Assembly: GCF_025993685.1 (NCBI RefSeq)
Contig: NZ_DAJPEN010000001.1
Location: 4,349,268-4,413,267 of the forward strand
DNA length: 64,000 nt
From: Bacteroides mediterraneensis
GTDB taxonomy: Bacteria > Bacteroidota > Bacteroidia > Bacteroidales > Bacteroidaceae
Direction of reading: 5' to 3'
Shown: positions 43,955 through 54,600 of the stretch, piece by piece
Numbering within the stretch: the first letter of the stretch is position 1
Layout: every line of letters starts with the position of its first letter
The notes under the pieces: model-generated
Told to the model about the DNA's origin: nothing
Databases searched by the model: none
Seen by the model: the letters and a program-made list of their open reading frames with translations, nothing else
Made by a program: the position numbers and the translations under genes

Positions 43955-45376
43955 TTATTGCGCGGTTAATGCGATTTTGCCTACCGTGGTGATTTCGTCA
44001 GCTTCTACTTCCAGCCCTTTTACGGCTTCTCCTGTTTCCGGGTTGATTTTATAGAATGTAGGAGTGGCACCTTCTTCAGTGGTTAGTACTGGGATGTAAA
44101 AATACTTATTTTCCAGATAAGGCGAATTGCCGAAAGAAGAAATCAGGCTCTTGTCGGGCAGTCCTGTGATAGAAATCAGTTTCTTTTCGCTGGCCTTGAA
44201 GAGGACCAGTTCATTTTTGGGTGCACTGGTACCTAATGTAGCTACTTCTTCTATACTGCATCCGTAGTTGTTGAGCAGGAAATAGTCGCCACCCACATGC
44301 CAGCAGCGGAACAGCGGGTGTCCGCTGGCACCTTCCATGGTTTCCAGGTTGCAGTAATACTCGTCGAAGCGGGTGCTTCCGGCGGGGATGCGGACCACTC
44401 CCGAAGGTAGTTTGCCTTGCACCTTGGCTTTCAGGTTGGCGTCGGCTGCCGGCTGGGTGGCCGTGCGTCCGTATCCCCCGGAAAATACATACAGGTTGCC
44501 GTCGTCGTCGCTCCAGATGGTCTGGTAATATTGGGAACGCATGCGTCCGCAGGCAAAACCGATTTTATCCGTCTGGGCTATGACAGGGGTTTCATCGAAA
44601 CTGCTTCCGCTGTAGATGGCAATGTAGGCGTTGTCCGGGTACTGGGTCGATGGAATTTGTCCGGCGGTGTATTTACCGCTGCCTGAGCCTCCGTCACCGG
44701 TGGCCACATAATCCTGGCTCAGCACCTTGTCGGGCCAGGTGTTCACTCCGTAGTGGCTCATTCCCATCGGGATGATGGATGTATATAATTTTCCGTTGGC
44801 TTCCACGAATCCGGCCATGGTCACTTTCTCGCCGTTGCCCAGATAATTTTCTGCCAGGATGTCTTTTTGATTGGTGCTGGTCGTACCGTTCTTGGCATTC
44901 AGGTAGTTGAACAGGAAGCCTTGGGCCGCATTGCCCTTGCTGTCGGTCTGTTTGGTATTGCCGGTCGATACGGTAATCACGTTGTCGCCCCAGGTGCCGT
45001 AAGTCGTGAAGCGGTTGAAGGTATAGCTGTATTTTTTCTGGGGTACGTTGTTCGCATCCAGGTAATAGCAGCCTCCGGTACCTTGCGAACCGTCGTTGTA
45101 TTTGATGCCGAAAAAGTAATTCTGGTCATAGAAAATCCAATAGGAAATCTGTTCCTGAAACTCTTTTCCGTTGTTGAGCACCGAGATTTTTCCTTCATCC
45201 AGGCTTTCTGCCGTGAGCAGGTAGGAAGTTCCTCCGGCAGTGACCGGAATGACATAATTCCCCTTGAAGTTGTTGTGGTTGTTGAAGGTGGGGTCATTGT
45301 TTTCTTTTTGACACCCTGTGAACAGGCCTGCCATGCAGAACATGCCTAGGCCCAGCATCCAGTTTTTTGTGGTCAT
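43955..45376 (-). CDS. xusB: DUF4374 surface lipoprotein, XusB-like
   Basis: A lipoprotein of 473 residues with lipobox LFTGC (Cys22), followed by a Glu/Asn-rich start and repeated beta-strand blocks consistent with a beta-propeller. DUF4374 proteins accompany TonB receptors for siderophores; XusB of B. thetaiotaomicron is a surface and vesicle lipoprotein that binds ferric enterobactin. The ATG at 45376 was chosen since it starts the signal peptide; a longer form beginning at 45406 would overlap the receptor stop. It lies 9 nt upstream of the PepSY gene. Confidence 0.8.
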   Translation of the reverse strand: MTTKNWMLGLGMFCMAGLFTGCQKENNDPTFNNHNNFKGNYVIPVTAGGTSYLLTAESLDEGKISVLNNGKEFQEQISYWIFYDQNYFFGIKYNDGSQGTGGCYYLDANNVPQKKYSYTFNRFTTYGTWGDNVITVSTGNTKQTDSKGNAAQGFLFNYLNAKNGTTSTNQKDILAENYLGNGEKVTMAGFVEANGKLYTSIIPMGMSHYGVNTWPDKVLSQDYVATGDGGSGSGKYTAGQIPSTQYPDNAYIAIYSGSSFDETPVIAQTDKIGFACGRMRSQYYQTIWSDDDGNLYVFSGGYGRTATQPAADANLKAKVQGKLPSGVVRIPAGSTRFDEYYCNLETMEGASGHPLFRCWHVGGDYFLLNNYGCSIEEVATLGTSAPKNELVLFKASEKKLISITGLPDKSLISSFGNSPYLENKYFYIPVLTTEEGATPTFYKINPETGEAVKGLEVEADEITTVGKIALTAQ

Positions 45377-45405
45377 ATACTTGTATTTTTGATGATGAAT
45401 GGTCA

Positions 45406-47829
45406 TTAATTTCCAAAATATACCCGGAATTTGCCGTAGAAGGCCCGTCCGGCTTTTTGCAGGCTGAAGTTGTCGTACAGCTTCTCATCCGTGAGGTTCC
45501 GGCACTCCAGCGAGAGATTGTAGCGTCCGTTGCGGATGCTGTAGCTCAGGGACAGGTTGTGTGAAAGCTGTTCCGGTACCCGGATTTTCGTGGTAGGGTC
45601 ACCGAACTTTTCCCAGTACAGGGGGAAATCGTGCTGATAGAAGCAGTCCCACCCCAATGTAAGGGTGTTTCCCTTGGCAAACAGGTCGTGCCAGTAGAAA
45701 TTGGCATCAAGGTTGGCATAACGGTAAGGCAGGTTCGGAATACGTTGTCCGTAAGTCAGGGCATTCTGTCCGCTGCTGGCCGCCCGTTTCTTTTCCTTGT
45801 CGCGGATGTCCAGGTTGTTGAAGGTGCCGCCCATGCTGAACCAGTTACTGTAGCTGTAGCGAAGGGACACATTGAATCCCTTGGTTTCTACCCGGCCATG
45901 ATTGGTATAGCTGCCGTAGCTGGTTCCACCTACGGTAGAAAGGTCACGTTTGATGTAATCCTGCGTGTTGCGGTAAATCAGTCCTCCTTCTGCATACAGT
46001 CCGTGTTTGCCCCATTGCTTGCTGTAGCTGGCATTGAGATTCACATTGTCACTGCGTTCCGGTTTCAGGTCGGCCTTTCCCGCTTCCAGGTCGCCGTCAC
46101 CAAACAATTCCTGGGTGCTGGGCATGCGCAGTGCCTTCTCGTACGACAGTTTCAGCTGGATATCTTTCCCCAGGAAATACGTGCCGGCCGTTCCATATCC
46201 GAAGGAACGGACACTTTGTGACACCCGGGTGTTGTTTCCTACGCTGTTGTCGCTTATCTGTACCGTACCCTCACTGTAGGAACTGTAATGTTTTCCGAAG
46301 GCCGACAAGTTCCACTTTTCCGAAGGCATCAGGCGGTAGGAGAGACCGGCAATGTTTTTCCGGTTTTTGGTCGGGTCGTCAAAGTCCTCCAGCACCGAGT
46401 TCTTTTCGATGAGGCTCCGGCCTGTACGGCGGAAGGTGCTGAACACATTGTTGAACGTAAAAGAATGTATTTTGCCCAGTCGGTACACAGCCGTAAAGGT
46501 GGCGTTCCAGTTGGTGTTGATTTGCTCACTGAACTGGTGGTTCTGTTCGCCGGCGGTCGAACGGGGGATGCGGTCGCCCAACCAGTTGTATTTGTACATC
46601 GCCGTATCCACGTTGGTGGTCAGGTTATGGTTGTAGTTGGCCGTCACCGTCACATCCAGTCCTTTGGTGAAAAGGTTGTTTTTACGGTATTCCACTGAAG
46701 GTACGACCGAGAAGCCGTGACGGTGTTTCTGTCCGAACACGATTTCCTGGTACACGCCGTTCTGTATCTCTTTGTAGAAATGCGAGTAGGCCACGTTCAA
46801 CATCAGCCGGTCGGCCCAGCTCTTGCCTGTCACGCCGATTTTTCCGATGACCGCCTCGTTGTGGAAAGTATCATTGAAACGCTTTACATGCTGGATGTGG
46901 CTTTCGTCGCTGATGGACGTATTGTTTTCGTGGTTGAACTCCTCCACCCAGTTGTCAATGTAGTAATTGTTGTCCGAATAGTTCTGGTATGCATTGATTT
47001 CATACGTCAGTCCGTTTTTGAAACTTTGTCCGAAATTGACATACGATTTGTGTGTATTGAAGGAACCGTAGGAATACGATGCGTCCAGGAACCAGTTCCG
47101 TCTCTGTTTGTTGGTCACGATGTTGATGACTCCTCCCAAGGCATCGGTTCCGAAGCCTACGGGTACCACTCCCTTGTACACCTCGATACGTTCGGCAAAG
47201 TTCACCGGAATGTTGTTCAGGTCGAATGCGGTTCCGGCTCCCTCCTGTGGTACGCCGTCGATGAACACCTTCACGTGCTTGCCGCTGAAGCCGTCGAGCA
47301 TCAGTTGCATGTCCGAACCCACGCCGCCCGATTCACGCAGTTTCATTCCCGGAAGTTTCTGGAGCGCCTCACTCAGGTTTTGGGTGGAGTTTTGCAGTTC
47401 CTTGGTATCTACGGCCACTGCATTGAAGGCCGAACGCTTGACGCGTCCCACTCCGTTGGAAACCACCACTACTTCGTCCAGTTCGGTGACGGAAGGCCTC
47501 AGCACCATGTTTTGCCGGCTGCGTCCGTCGGCAAGAATTTCCACTTCCTTTTCTGCCGTTTCGAAACCGATGGCCGAAACGATTAATGTATATTTTCCGG
47601 CGGGTGCTTTCAGGTGGTACAGGCCTTTTTCATTGGTCGTACAACCGTATTGCGTACCTTTCAAGTACACAGTGGCAAAGTCGATGATGCTTTTGTCCGA
47701 GGAAAGCACTTTTCCGGACAGCAAGGCACGGCCTTGGGCAGAAACTCCCACGCCGATGCACCAGCACAATACAAAGAATACACCCCATTTTAAGTTTTCG
47801 CTTCCCCGCGAAAATGCTGAATTTCTCAT
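45406..47829 (-). CDS. xusA: TonB-dependent siderophore receptor, XusA-like
   Basis: Outer-membrane receptor of about 807 residues. Signal peptide to about Ala31; carboxypeptidase-regulatory-like domain (about 35-115, LLSGKVLSSDKSIIDFATVYLKG); plug with VFIDGVPQEGAGTAFDLNNIPVNFAERIEVYKGVVPVGFGTDALGGVINIVT; 22-stranded barrel ending YGKFRVYFGN. It lacks the SusC signature, and it is followed by DUF4374 and PepSY genes rather than by SusD, which points to metal-siderophore uptake. The ATG at 47829 was chosen over an upstream start lacking a signal peptide. Confidence 0.88.
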   Translation of the reverse strand: MRNSAFSRGSENLKWGVFFVLCWCIGVGVSAQGRALLSGKVLSSDKSIIDFATVYLKGTQYGCTTNEKGLYHLKAPAGKYTLIVSAIGFETAEKEVEILADGRSRQNMVLRPSVTELDEVVVVSNGVGRVKRSAFNAVAVDTKELQNSTQNLSEALQKLPGMKLRESGGVGSDMQLMLDGFSGKHVKVFIDGVPQEGAGTAFDLNNIPVNFAERIEVYKGVVPVGFGTDALGGVINIVTNKQRRNWFLDASYSYGSFNTHKSYVNFGQSFKNGLTYEINAYQNYSDNNYYIDNWVEEFNHENNTSISDESHIQHVKRFNDTFHNEAVIGKIGVTGKSWADRLMLNVAYSHFYKEIQNGVYQEIVFGQKHRHGFSVVPSVEYRKNNLFTKGLDVTVTANYNHNLTTNVDTAMYKYNWLGDRIPRSTAGEQNHQFSEQINTNWNATFTAVYRLGKIHSFTFNNVFSTFRRTGRSLIEKNSVLEDFDDPTKNRKNIAGLSYRLMPSEKWNLSAFGKHYSSYSEGTVQISDNSVGNNTRVSQSVRSFGYGTAGTYFLGKDIQLKLSYEKALRMPSTQELFGDGDLEAGKADLKPERSDNVNLNASYSKQWGKHGLYAEGGLIYRNTQDYIKRDLSTVGGTSYGSYTNHGRVETKGFNVSLRYSYSNWFSMGGTFNNLDIRDKEKKRAASSGQNALTYGQRIPNLPYRYANLDANFYWHDLFAKGNTLTLGWDCFYQHDFPLYWEKFGDPTTKIRVPEQLSHNLSLSYSIRNGRYNLSLECRNLTDEKLYDNFSLQKAGRAFYGKFRVYFGN

Positions 47830-47873
47830 TTTCTGTAATTCGTGTTTGTTGTTTCGCACTAATTTTCTGCCTG

Positions 47874-47966
47874 CAAAATTAGCTTGGTTGTGCGGAGAAG
47901 GCAATCGCCAAAAGTGGGTAATTTAGACAGCGTATAAATACCTACTTATGGGTATTGCAGGCCTGC
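47874..47966 (-). promoter_or_regulatory. Promoter of the xus-like operon with upstream dyads
   Basis: On the minus strand a -7 TAATTTTG (47874-47881) is preceded at 20 bp by ATTG (47902-47905). Further upstream lie a dyad AATACC-N8-GGTATT (47937-47956) and the perfect palindrome GCAGGCCTGC (47957-47966). Iron control is expected for such operons but no classical Fur box is evident. Confidence 0.5.
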
Positions 47967-48003
47967 ATATCCTGTGACAGAACGAATTACAGTAGTGTGT
48001 ACT

Positions 48004-48786
48004 TTATAAAATATGGAAATGCTGCAGGGCTTTCAGGATGCCGGCGTCATCGACAGAGGCGGTTACGTAGTCGGCTACCGCCTGAATATGAGGGGCTGCA
48101 TTTCCCATGGCAACTCCCAGGCCTACGTGTTTCAGCATCGGGATGTCGTTGCCGCCGTCTCCAAAGGCCATGGTGTCTTGCAGGTCGATGCCGTAGAAAG
48201 CCAGCATCTGGTCGATGCCGTGGCTTTTGCTGTTTCCCCGGGCAATGATGTCGGCAAAGAGCGGATGCCAGCGCATCGGTTCGCAGTGCGTAAGTACGGT
48301 GCCGAAAATCTCTTCGTCCTTATCTTCCGGGAAGTAGCCCATGATTTGCAGGATTTCCTTGTCTCTGGCTGTTTCAATGGGGAGGATTTCCGGAATGCCG
48401 ATGTGGATGAGTCGGGCAATCTCACGGACCGCCTCGTTTTCGTGGGTCAGGAACCAGGTATTGTCGTGCACAAAGACGAAAGGCATTTCCGGATGAGTGT
48501 GCTGGTAGCGGATGAGGCGCTCGATGTCCTCCTGCGGTACACAGCCTTTGTAGATGTCCTGCAGGTCGGCGGTGAAACAGTAGGCTCCGTTCAGGGTGAC
48601 GTATCCGTCGAAGTCGAGGTCGCCCACGGCCTCCATCATTAACGATTTGGGGCGTCCGGTGGCAATGAATACCTTGATGCCTTTTTCTCTTAAAAGTTGC
48701 AAGGCCTTGCGGGTGGAGGCTGGTACGGTGTGGGTCTGGAAAGAAACCAGTGTGCCGTCGATGTCAAAGAATATCGCTTTTATCAT
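48004..48786 (-). CDS. Cof-type HAD-IIB hydrolase
   Basis: A 260-residue phosphatase of the haloacid dehalogenase superfamily, Cof subfamily. Motif I is AIFFDIDGTLVSF, motif II lies in VFIATGRPKS, and motifs III/IV lie in SKSHGIDQML and TMAFGDGGNDIPMLKHVG, with the type IIB cap between. Such enzymes remove phosphate from sugar phosphates and cofactors; the substrate is unknown. A -7 element TATCTTTG (minus, 48812-48819) precedes it. Confidence 0.88.
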   Translation of the reverse strand: MIKAIFFDIDGTLVSFQTHTVPASTRKALQLLREKGIKVFIATGRPKSLMMEAVGDLDFDGYVTLNGAYCFTADLQDIYKGCVPQEDIERLIRYQHTHPEMPFVFVHDNTWFLTHENEAVREIARLIHIGIPEILPIETARDKEILQIMGYFPEDKDEEIFGTVLTHCEPMRWHPLFADIIARGNSKSHGIDQMLAFYGIDLQDTMAFGDGGNDIPMLKHVGLGVAMGNAAPHIQAVADYVTASVDDAGILKALQHFHIL

Positions 48787-48821
48787 TTGTCTTGTGCATT
48801 AAAAATCCGTGCAAAGATAAG

Positions 48822-48866
48822 GAATAAAAGGAATATGGAAACTGTTGAGACATTTCCATATTCCTT
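48822..48866 (-). terminator. Terminator after the GH16 gene
   Basis: A perfect 12-bp stem GGAATATGGAAA / TTTCCATATTCC with an 11-nt loop and a U-rich tail on the minus strand. It marks the end of the beta-glucan-type locus. Confidence 0.8.
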
Positions 48867-48902
48867 CTTAATATTAATTGTTCTGAAAAAGTAAGTGAGG
48901 GG

Positions 48903-49742
48903 TTAGTCTACTTTTTTATAGACCCTTACATAGTCCACATACATGCTTTGCGGGAATTCGGTATTATCATTGGGATTGCCACCGAAATTACCTCCTACAG
49001 CCAGGTTGAGTAAGATAAAAAATGGTTTATTAGAGTGATTGTACACCCACTCTCCGTCAGTCACATCTTTAGCTTTGACTCTTTTGTATAGCACATTGTC
49101 CACGAAGAAATCAATTTTTTCCTCATCCCATTCTATAGCGAACAGGTGGAAATCGGTATCAAATCGCTTGTCTTCGTATCCATAAAAGTGAGTAATGGGA
49201 TTGCTTCCCGAGTGTCCGGGAAAGTGTAATGCACCCGAGACGATATTAGGCTGATACCCCTTATTCTCCATGATATCTATTTCACCACAAGCAGGCCAGG
49301 GGTTTTGGTCTATGTCTGCTCCGAGCATCCAGAAGGCAGGCCAGTAACCTTTTCCGTAGGGCAACTTCATACAAGCCTCGAAGCGTCCGTATTGTTGTTC
49401 GAATTTTCCTTTGGTTTTTATTCGGGCCGATTCATAACCGGTTCCAGTTCTTGTAGCGGTAATCTTCAGGCAGCTTCTTCCTTCATGTTCTGAATAGGAG
49501 GCATTTTCCACTTTGTCGGTATAGTTCTGTAATTCATTATTTCCCCATCCGTTCTCTCCGTGTCCTAAATCATACATCCATTTATTGGGGTCCGGCCGGT
49601 TGTCTGGAGTGGGTTCGTTGAATTCATCTGACCATGTCAATACCCAGGCTGTATTGTCCACTGTTTCCATTTTTTCGCAACTTGTGAATAATTGCAAGGT
49701 AAAAACTGATAAAGCGAGATAGAAAATCTTATGTTGTTTCAT
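48903..49742 (-). CDS. GH16 endo-beta-1,3-glucanase-type lipoprotein
   Basis: A lipoprotein of 279 residues (lipobox LFTSC, Cys22) with a laminarinase-type GH16 domain. The active site is GEIDIMEN: nucleophile E154, D156 and acid/base E159, with the extra Met of the laminarinase/lichenase bulge. WSDEFNEP and GWGNNELQNYT are typical of beta-1,3-glucanases. It would cleave glucan at the cell surface. It is the last gene of a minus-strand run after the surface lipoprotein (17-nt gap) and the GH-A/barrel fusion. Porphyranase or agarase activity is a less likely alternative. Confidence 0.9.
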   Translation of the reverse strand: MKQHKIFYLALSVFTLQLFTSCEKMETVDNTAWVLTWSDEFNEPTPDNRPDPNKWMYDLGHGENGWGNNELQNYTDKVENASYSEHEGRSCLKITATRTGTGYESARIKTKGKFEQQYGRFEACMKLPYGKGYWPAFWMLGADIDQNPWPACGEIDIMENKGYQPNIVSGALHFPGHSGSNPITHFYGYEDKRFDTDFHLFAIEWDEEKIDFFVDNVLYKRVKAKDVTDGEWVYNHSNKPFFILLNLAVGGNFGGNPNDNTEFPQSMYVDYVRVYKKVD

Positions 49743-49759
49743 GGGTCGTTTTTTGTTTT

Positions 49760-51583
49760 TTAATTATCACTATACATATATAGGTTGTCTAAATATAGAG
49801 TAGTCACATTCCCAATAAGAAGAATCTGTGCTAAATGATTCTTGGTTGTAAGATTGGTAAAATCAGTGAAAGGGATATCTATAGAGTTCCATTCTTCCGG
49901 GATGATGTCAGGCAGTGTGAGTTCATGTTCCACATCATCTCCTCCACCATAGACTCCGTCTGCTCCAAAATCAACCAGTTTAATGTTTAAGTTTCCGGCT
50001 ATTTGCTCTGGAACCCACACATCTAGGTGGAAATGAGACATGTTTCCTGCATCCGCGAAAGGACTTGCCAGCTCTATTCCGGAGAATCCGTTGAGGGTAT
50101 ATTTCTTTACTGGGTTTCCAGTTACTTGTGTATCGCTTACATCAGCCATATCCCAGTCGGCTGACCAGGTAGCGACTGGTACGTTATCGTATGCATCACT
50201 ATAGATAGATACTACTTTGTCTGCTGCGTGTGTGGGGGTTGGTGCGGGGATATTAGGTTCATTAGCAACAGTGCTTTCATCTTGATAGAAAAATATGTTG
50301 TCAATGTACACATCCGACATGTTGACAGAGGAAAGTACCAGCTGTGCAATGTCTTCTTTCTTGTTCAAAGAAATCAGGGGAATATCCACTGAAGTCCATA
50401 CGCCTTTCTGTAAATTCTCGTGAGTAGAAGGAGCCAGACTATAACTGATTGAGTTGGAAGCCTCTCCGACAGGCATGTTGTGTACTTCTATTTTTAGTTC
50501 TGAGTCGGGCAGAATCTCATTAAGTGTCATGACATCGAAATGCAGTGTGTTCATGTGGCTGCAGTTGATGGATGAGTCAAATACAATTCCTACAAAATTC
50601 AGATTTGTATAATGTACTATTTTATTGCCATTTGCATTTATTTCTGCATATTCGGTAGTGGAATATTCCCAACGAGGGTTCCAGTTGGCTGTGGTTACAT
50701 TGTTATATATGTCACTAAATAGCGAAACGACCTTTTCAGGAGCAATTTCTGGTGTTGGAGCCAGGTCCACACCATTCACCTTTATTGTACCTTCCGCTTC
50801 TTTGAGAGTGATTGTTGCTTCTCCATTCCCATGTACGGTGATTACATTGTCTGCCACTGAGGCAATTTCCGGATTGGAAGATTCGAATGTAAAATAAGAA
50901 GCGGAGGCTGTTACCTGCTGATTGGTGGCATTGGGCAGATTTACGGTATAGGTAAGATTACCGATTGGCAAGTTACCCGGAAATCCAGCTACTTCCATGT
51001 CTCCAACTTTTGCATGAGCCAAGGTTCCCAGATTCTCAAAACGAACCTCGTCAAACCAGATGGTATATCCTTTTCCGTCAACGGCACCTGCTGCATAATA
51101 GAATAGACTTGTTTCTGCAATCAGTTTGGCTGAGTTGGGAATAGGAATGATATATTTATTCCAACTCGTGTTTAATTTTAGTCCAGTCAGACTTAGTCTA
51201 TATTGACCGCCATCACCTAACCCCACTTCTATTTCTGTAGCGACTGTGGATTTTGCATAAAAAGTTAAAGCATTATATTGCGAAAGGTTTCGTCCTGTAG
51301 TGGAGTAGAAATTTCCGCCAGCATAGTCTCCCATCGGATCGTTGGGGTCAGGCACATCAATACGCATGGAAGCCGTACCGCTGTATACCTCTTTTTGGTC
51401 GACATCGAAGCTGGTTACTTTTCCCCATGCTGCATATTGCAGGTCGGAGGTAAATTCGTCAATAAATACATCCGGATTTTCTGGAAAAGAGGCCAGGTTT
51501 TCGGTATTGATTTCTCTTTCACATCCTGCTACAGTAAGCGACAGGATGGAAAGGCAGGTTAATTTATATAGAAAACTCTTCAT
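49760..51583 (-). CDS. Multidomain surface lipoprotein, candidate glucan-binding protein
   Basis: A 607-residue lipoprotein (VAGC, Cys21) with no catalytic motif seen. Layout by eye: a carbohydrate-binding-like beta-sandwich at about 40-185 (YSGTASMRIDVPDP ... TIWFDEVRFEN, as in many CBM families); a BIG2-like segment at about 200-275 (SSNPEIASVADNVITVHGNGEATITL); two related modules at about 284-434 and 455-605, each opening KVVS-[LI]-[FY]-SD-x-Y-[ND]-NV and ending in Y-[IL]-DN-[IL]. It lies between the barrel fusion (25 nt) and GH16 (17 nt), so it likely takes the surface glycan-binding role normally filled by SusD/SusE-type proteins. The function is inferred. Confidence 0.75.
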   Translation of the reverse strand: MKSFLYKLTCLSILSLTVAGCEREINTENLASFPENPDVFIDEFTSDLQYAAWGKVTSFDVDQKEVYSGTASMRIDVPDPNDPMGDYAGGNFYSTTGRNLSQYNALTFYAKSTVATEIEVGLGDGGQYRLSLTGLKLNTSWNKYIIPIPNSAKLIAETSLFYYAAGAVDGKGYTIWFDEVRFENLGTLAHAKVGDMEVAGFPGNLPIGNLTYTVNLPNATNQQVTASASYFTFESSNPEIASVADNVITVHGNGEATITLKEAEGTIKVNGVDLAPTPEIAPEKVVSLFSDIYNNVTTANWNPRWEYSTTEYAEINANGNKIVHYTNLNFVGIVFDSSINCSHMNTLHFDVMTLNEILPDSELKIEVHNMPVGEASNSISYSLAPSTHENLQKGVWTSVDIPLISLNKKEDIAQLVLSSVNMSDVYIDNIFFYQDESTVANEPNIPAPTPTHAADKVVSIYSDAYDNVPVATWSADWDMADVSDTQVTGNPVKKYTLNGFSGIELASPFADAGNMSHFHLDVWVPEQIAGNLNIKLVDFGADGVYGGGDDVEHELTLPDIIPEEWNSIDIPFTDFTNLTTKNHLAQILLIGNVTTLYLDNLYMYSDN

Positions 51584-51608
51584 GAGGTTTTTGGTTTAAT
51601 GGTTTATA

Positions 51609-54600
51609 TTAAAAGAGACTGAAAGTGATGTAGGTTCTTATTTCCCATTCGTTGCCATAGCCGGCTCCGATAATGTCTGTACCCGGTTCAAAATTTCCTG
51701 CGCCGTCGGGAATATTTCCTGAGGTATAACGAGGGGAATATTGATTGAGTGTTCTGTATGTACCCCTGATACCCACACACGTTGTTACGAAGTCAAGGAA
51801 CTTCGGTTTGTTGAGAGTGGTGGACAAATCAATGATTCCTTGGAAAGGGAATGTCAGGTTAAAGTCTCTATGATAGTCATACGGTCCCCAGTCATTGAAT
51901 TTCAAGGCGGCATTCAGCTTTATATGTTTGTAAATCATTCGTGCTTCTCCGCCGATTCTTTTTATGAGGCGTGCATCACTTCCGTTAGCCTGTCCGGTTC
52001 CTCCATAGATACTTGAGATGATACCAAAATCTTTAGAAACTCTGGATGCAATTTTTAAGTTTGCTTCCCACAAATCGTGTGCAGGGGCTGCTCCAGGAAA
52101 GGCGAAGATGGTACGTCCGTTGGCCATGATGCCGATAGCAGCATCCTGTGAAGTAGGGTGGTGACGGTAGATGAATCCAAGAGAGGCTGCAAAGGGTGCA
52201 TCTTCTTTTTCGTCGCTGTCCCAGCTATACATCCATGTTTCTGGGGTTGGGTCGTAGGTCAGCAATAACTCACCGGCAGTAGTTTCTCTGTTGCTTCTTA
52301 CTGCGAACGGGTCGTCAAGGATGTTACGGAGTCTGCCCGGAGCATTGATACCTTGGGGCATGGGGCCGACGAGGGGTTTTTGCCAAAGGAAGTTAGGGGC
52401 AATCTGAAAATCTCCTAACTGGCATGTAAATCCTGCGAGGAAATTAGTCTGGTTGCCGCTTCCGCTGTCTTTAAGTTTCCAGCCGGTGAAAGTCTGGGTG
52501 AAGTCAGCTCCACCGTTGGCCACCAGTCCCATATAGGCTCCTTGTGCATATACGTTGAATTTTCCTCCAGTATAGGTAACTTTCATTTTCCCACCGAATG
52601 TGTCCGAGTTTTTTATGACATCGGAATACACTGTAGCATCCGGGGCATCCTCTGTGGTAGCCTGAAAACTTCTTCCTACTTGTGTGGTACCCGACCATAA
52701 TCCTCCTACCTGTACTCCCCAGCGACCAAATGTTCTTGAGACAGCCAGTGAGGCTCTGGTGTTTTTAGGGACAGGGATGGCGTATGAGCTAGTCGTCTCT
52801 TCCCGTTTAGCAATGTCGTGGTGGAAGATTCCTGCTACATTGAATTTTCCAATGTTTCGCTGGTATTTGATCAATATGGCTGGATTAGCTCCCCACCATA
52901 GTTCCGGACCAAATGCCACTTTTAGTCCTTTCAGAAACTTTTTCCCTTCAATTTCAGATCCAAAAGGAGCAGCTCCGTTGTAGATGTCCATGTTCGGACC
53001 ATAGTTTGCTTCGGGGTAAAGCCCGAAGAAGTCACCTTCGTATCCCCAGTGATAATGTCCTTTACGAAAGAATGTATTCATGTGGAAAAACTTTCCGTCC
53101 CAGTCGAAGCTTGCACTGTATAGTTTTACTCTTTCCAGTGGAGAAAGATCAACCAGTTCACCGTTCTCATCTACGATGTTTCTGCTTCGTCCTCTGTTTT
53201 CATAGAAGACTTCATCAATTGGGTTTTCCGCAACATTTCCCAGGATGTTGACCATTACATCTGCCTGCACATTTTCGGCAGGTTTGGCGGTCACTCCAAT
53301 ATAGAAGGATTCCATATTGTCGAATCCTTTGGAACTAGGGAATGAAGTCGGATTTTCGGGTTTTTCGCTGGGGGTGGTTGTGTTTTTCCCACCAGTATAG
53401 AATGTCGAAATTTCTCCCCTTAATTCACTTAAGCTGATGCGTTTGGAAATTTCACCAAACAGGGTAGACTTGTCACTTCTTGCAGAGAGTACAGCTCCCA
53501 TGGTATTTATTCCTTGAAACTGCTGGATGATAGAGGCTGCAGTGGCGGATTGGGCATACGGATTGATTTTATGTACTTCTTTGAGTGCATAGTATGCTGC
53601 ACGCGGATATAATTCATACAGTCCCCGGCTGTCGGCTGTTCCTTTGGCGCAGATGCCGAACCACTCTTCGTTCATGTTGTTTTCTCCGGGAGTGTAATCG
53701 AACAGATAGCCCCCGTTGCTCCATGAGGCATTACTGTCATGTTTGTCAAGATTAGAAGTCTGACCGTATTTCCACCATCCGTCACTGAACTGGAAAGTAA
53801 AACCGCCAATACAGTTGTTACTGTTTCCTACTCCTGCCGCATTCAGGTAGATTTCCTGCCAGTTTCTGAGCAGTATGTCTGCCTGTTCTTTCTGTGCTTC
53901 ACTTTTGGTGATTGCGTTGAAAGCATCCGAACCAAATTCGGTGAACAAGACAGGTTTTCCATATTCAGCCTTGACTCTGCTGAACAAATCACCGAATGAT
54001 TCTCCACGGTAGCAGTTTATTCCCAAAATGTCTACATCCTGGCATTCTTTGGCAATGATGTCTAGAAACAAAAGGTCTCCATTACAGATAGCCACAGGGC
54101 ACGAGGAATCCATATATTTTATTTTTACAGCAGCTTCATTGAACAACTGGTACATAAATTTTGCCTGAATAGTAGATTTACGCTCTTCTACAGGGATATT
54201 CTCGGTTTCAGCGCCTTCCCAGAATAAACCATAGTTGTTTTCGTTTCCAAGTAAATACATCAAGACTCCCGGAGTTCCTTTGTAGGTATGAATGAATTCA
54301 TCTATTTCCTTCATCAATAATTTATGTACTTCAGGGTCGGAATAGTCTGTATTGGGTTTCCATGTACCATTGATTGTCAGTCCGTAGCGTCCGAAAGAAT
54401 GATTAATCATGGTATAGATGCCATATTTCTCGTAGATGTATTGAACCCATTTGGGAGGTACACCTGAGTATTGTCGGATGGCATTTACTCCCATATACTT
54501 TAGCAGGGACATTTCAGAATCCAGTGCGGCTCTGATTACATCATCCGGCTGGTTCCATAAACTATATGAATAGTTTGTACCGACTGGGTAATAATCCCAG

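Noticed and set aside
45406..47829. SusC-type receptor
   Set aside because: The SusC signature and a SusD partner are missing; DUF4374 and PepSY neighbours fit siderophore uptake better.
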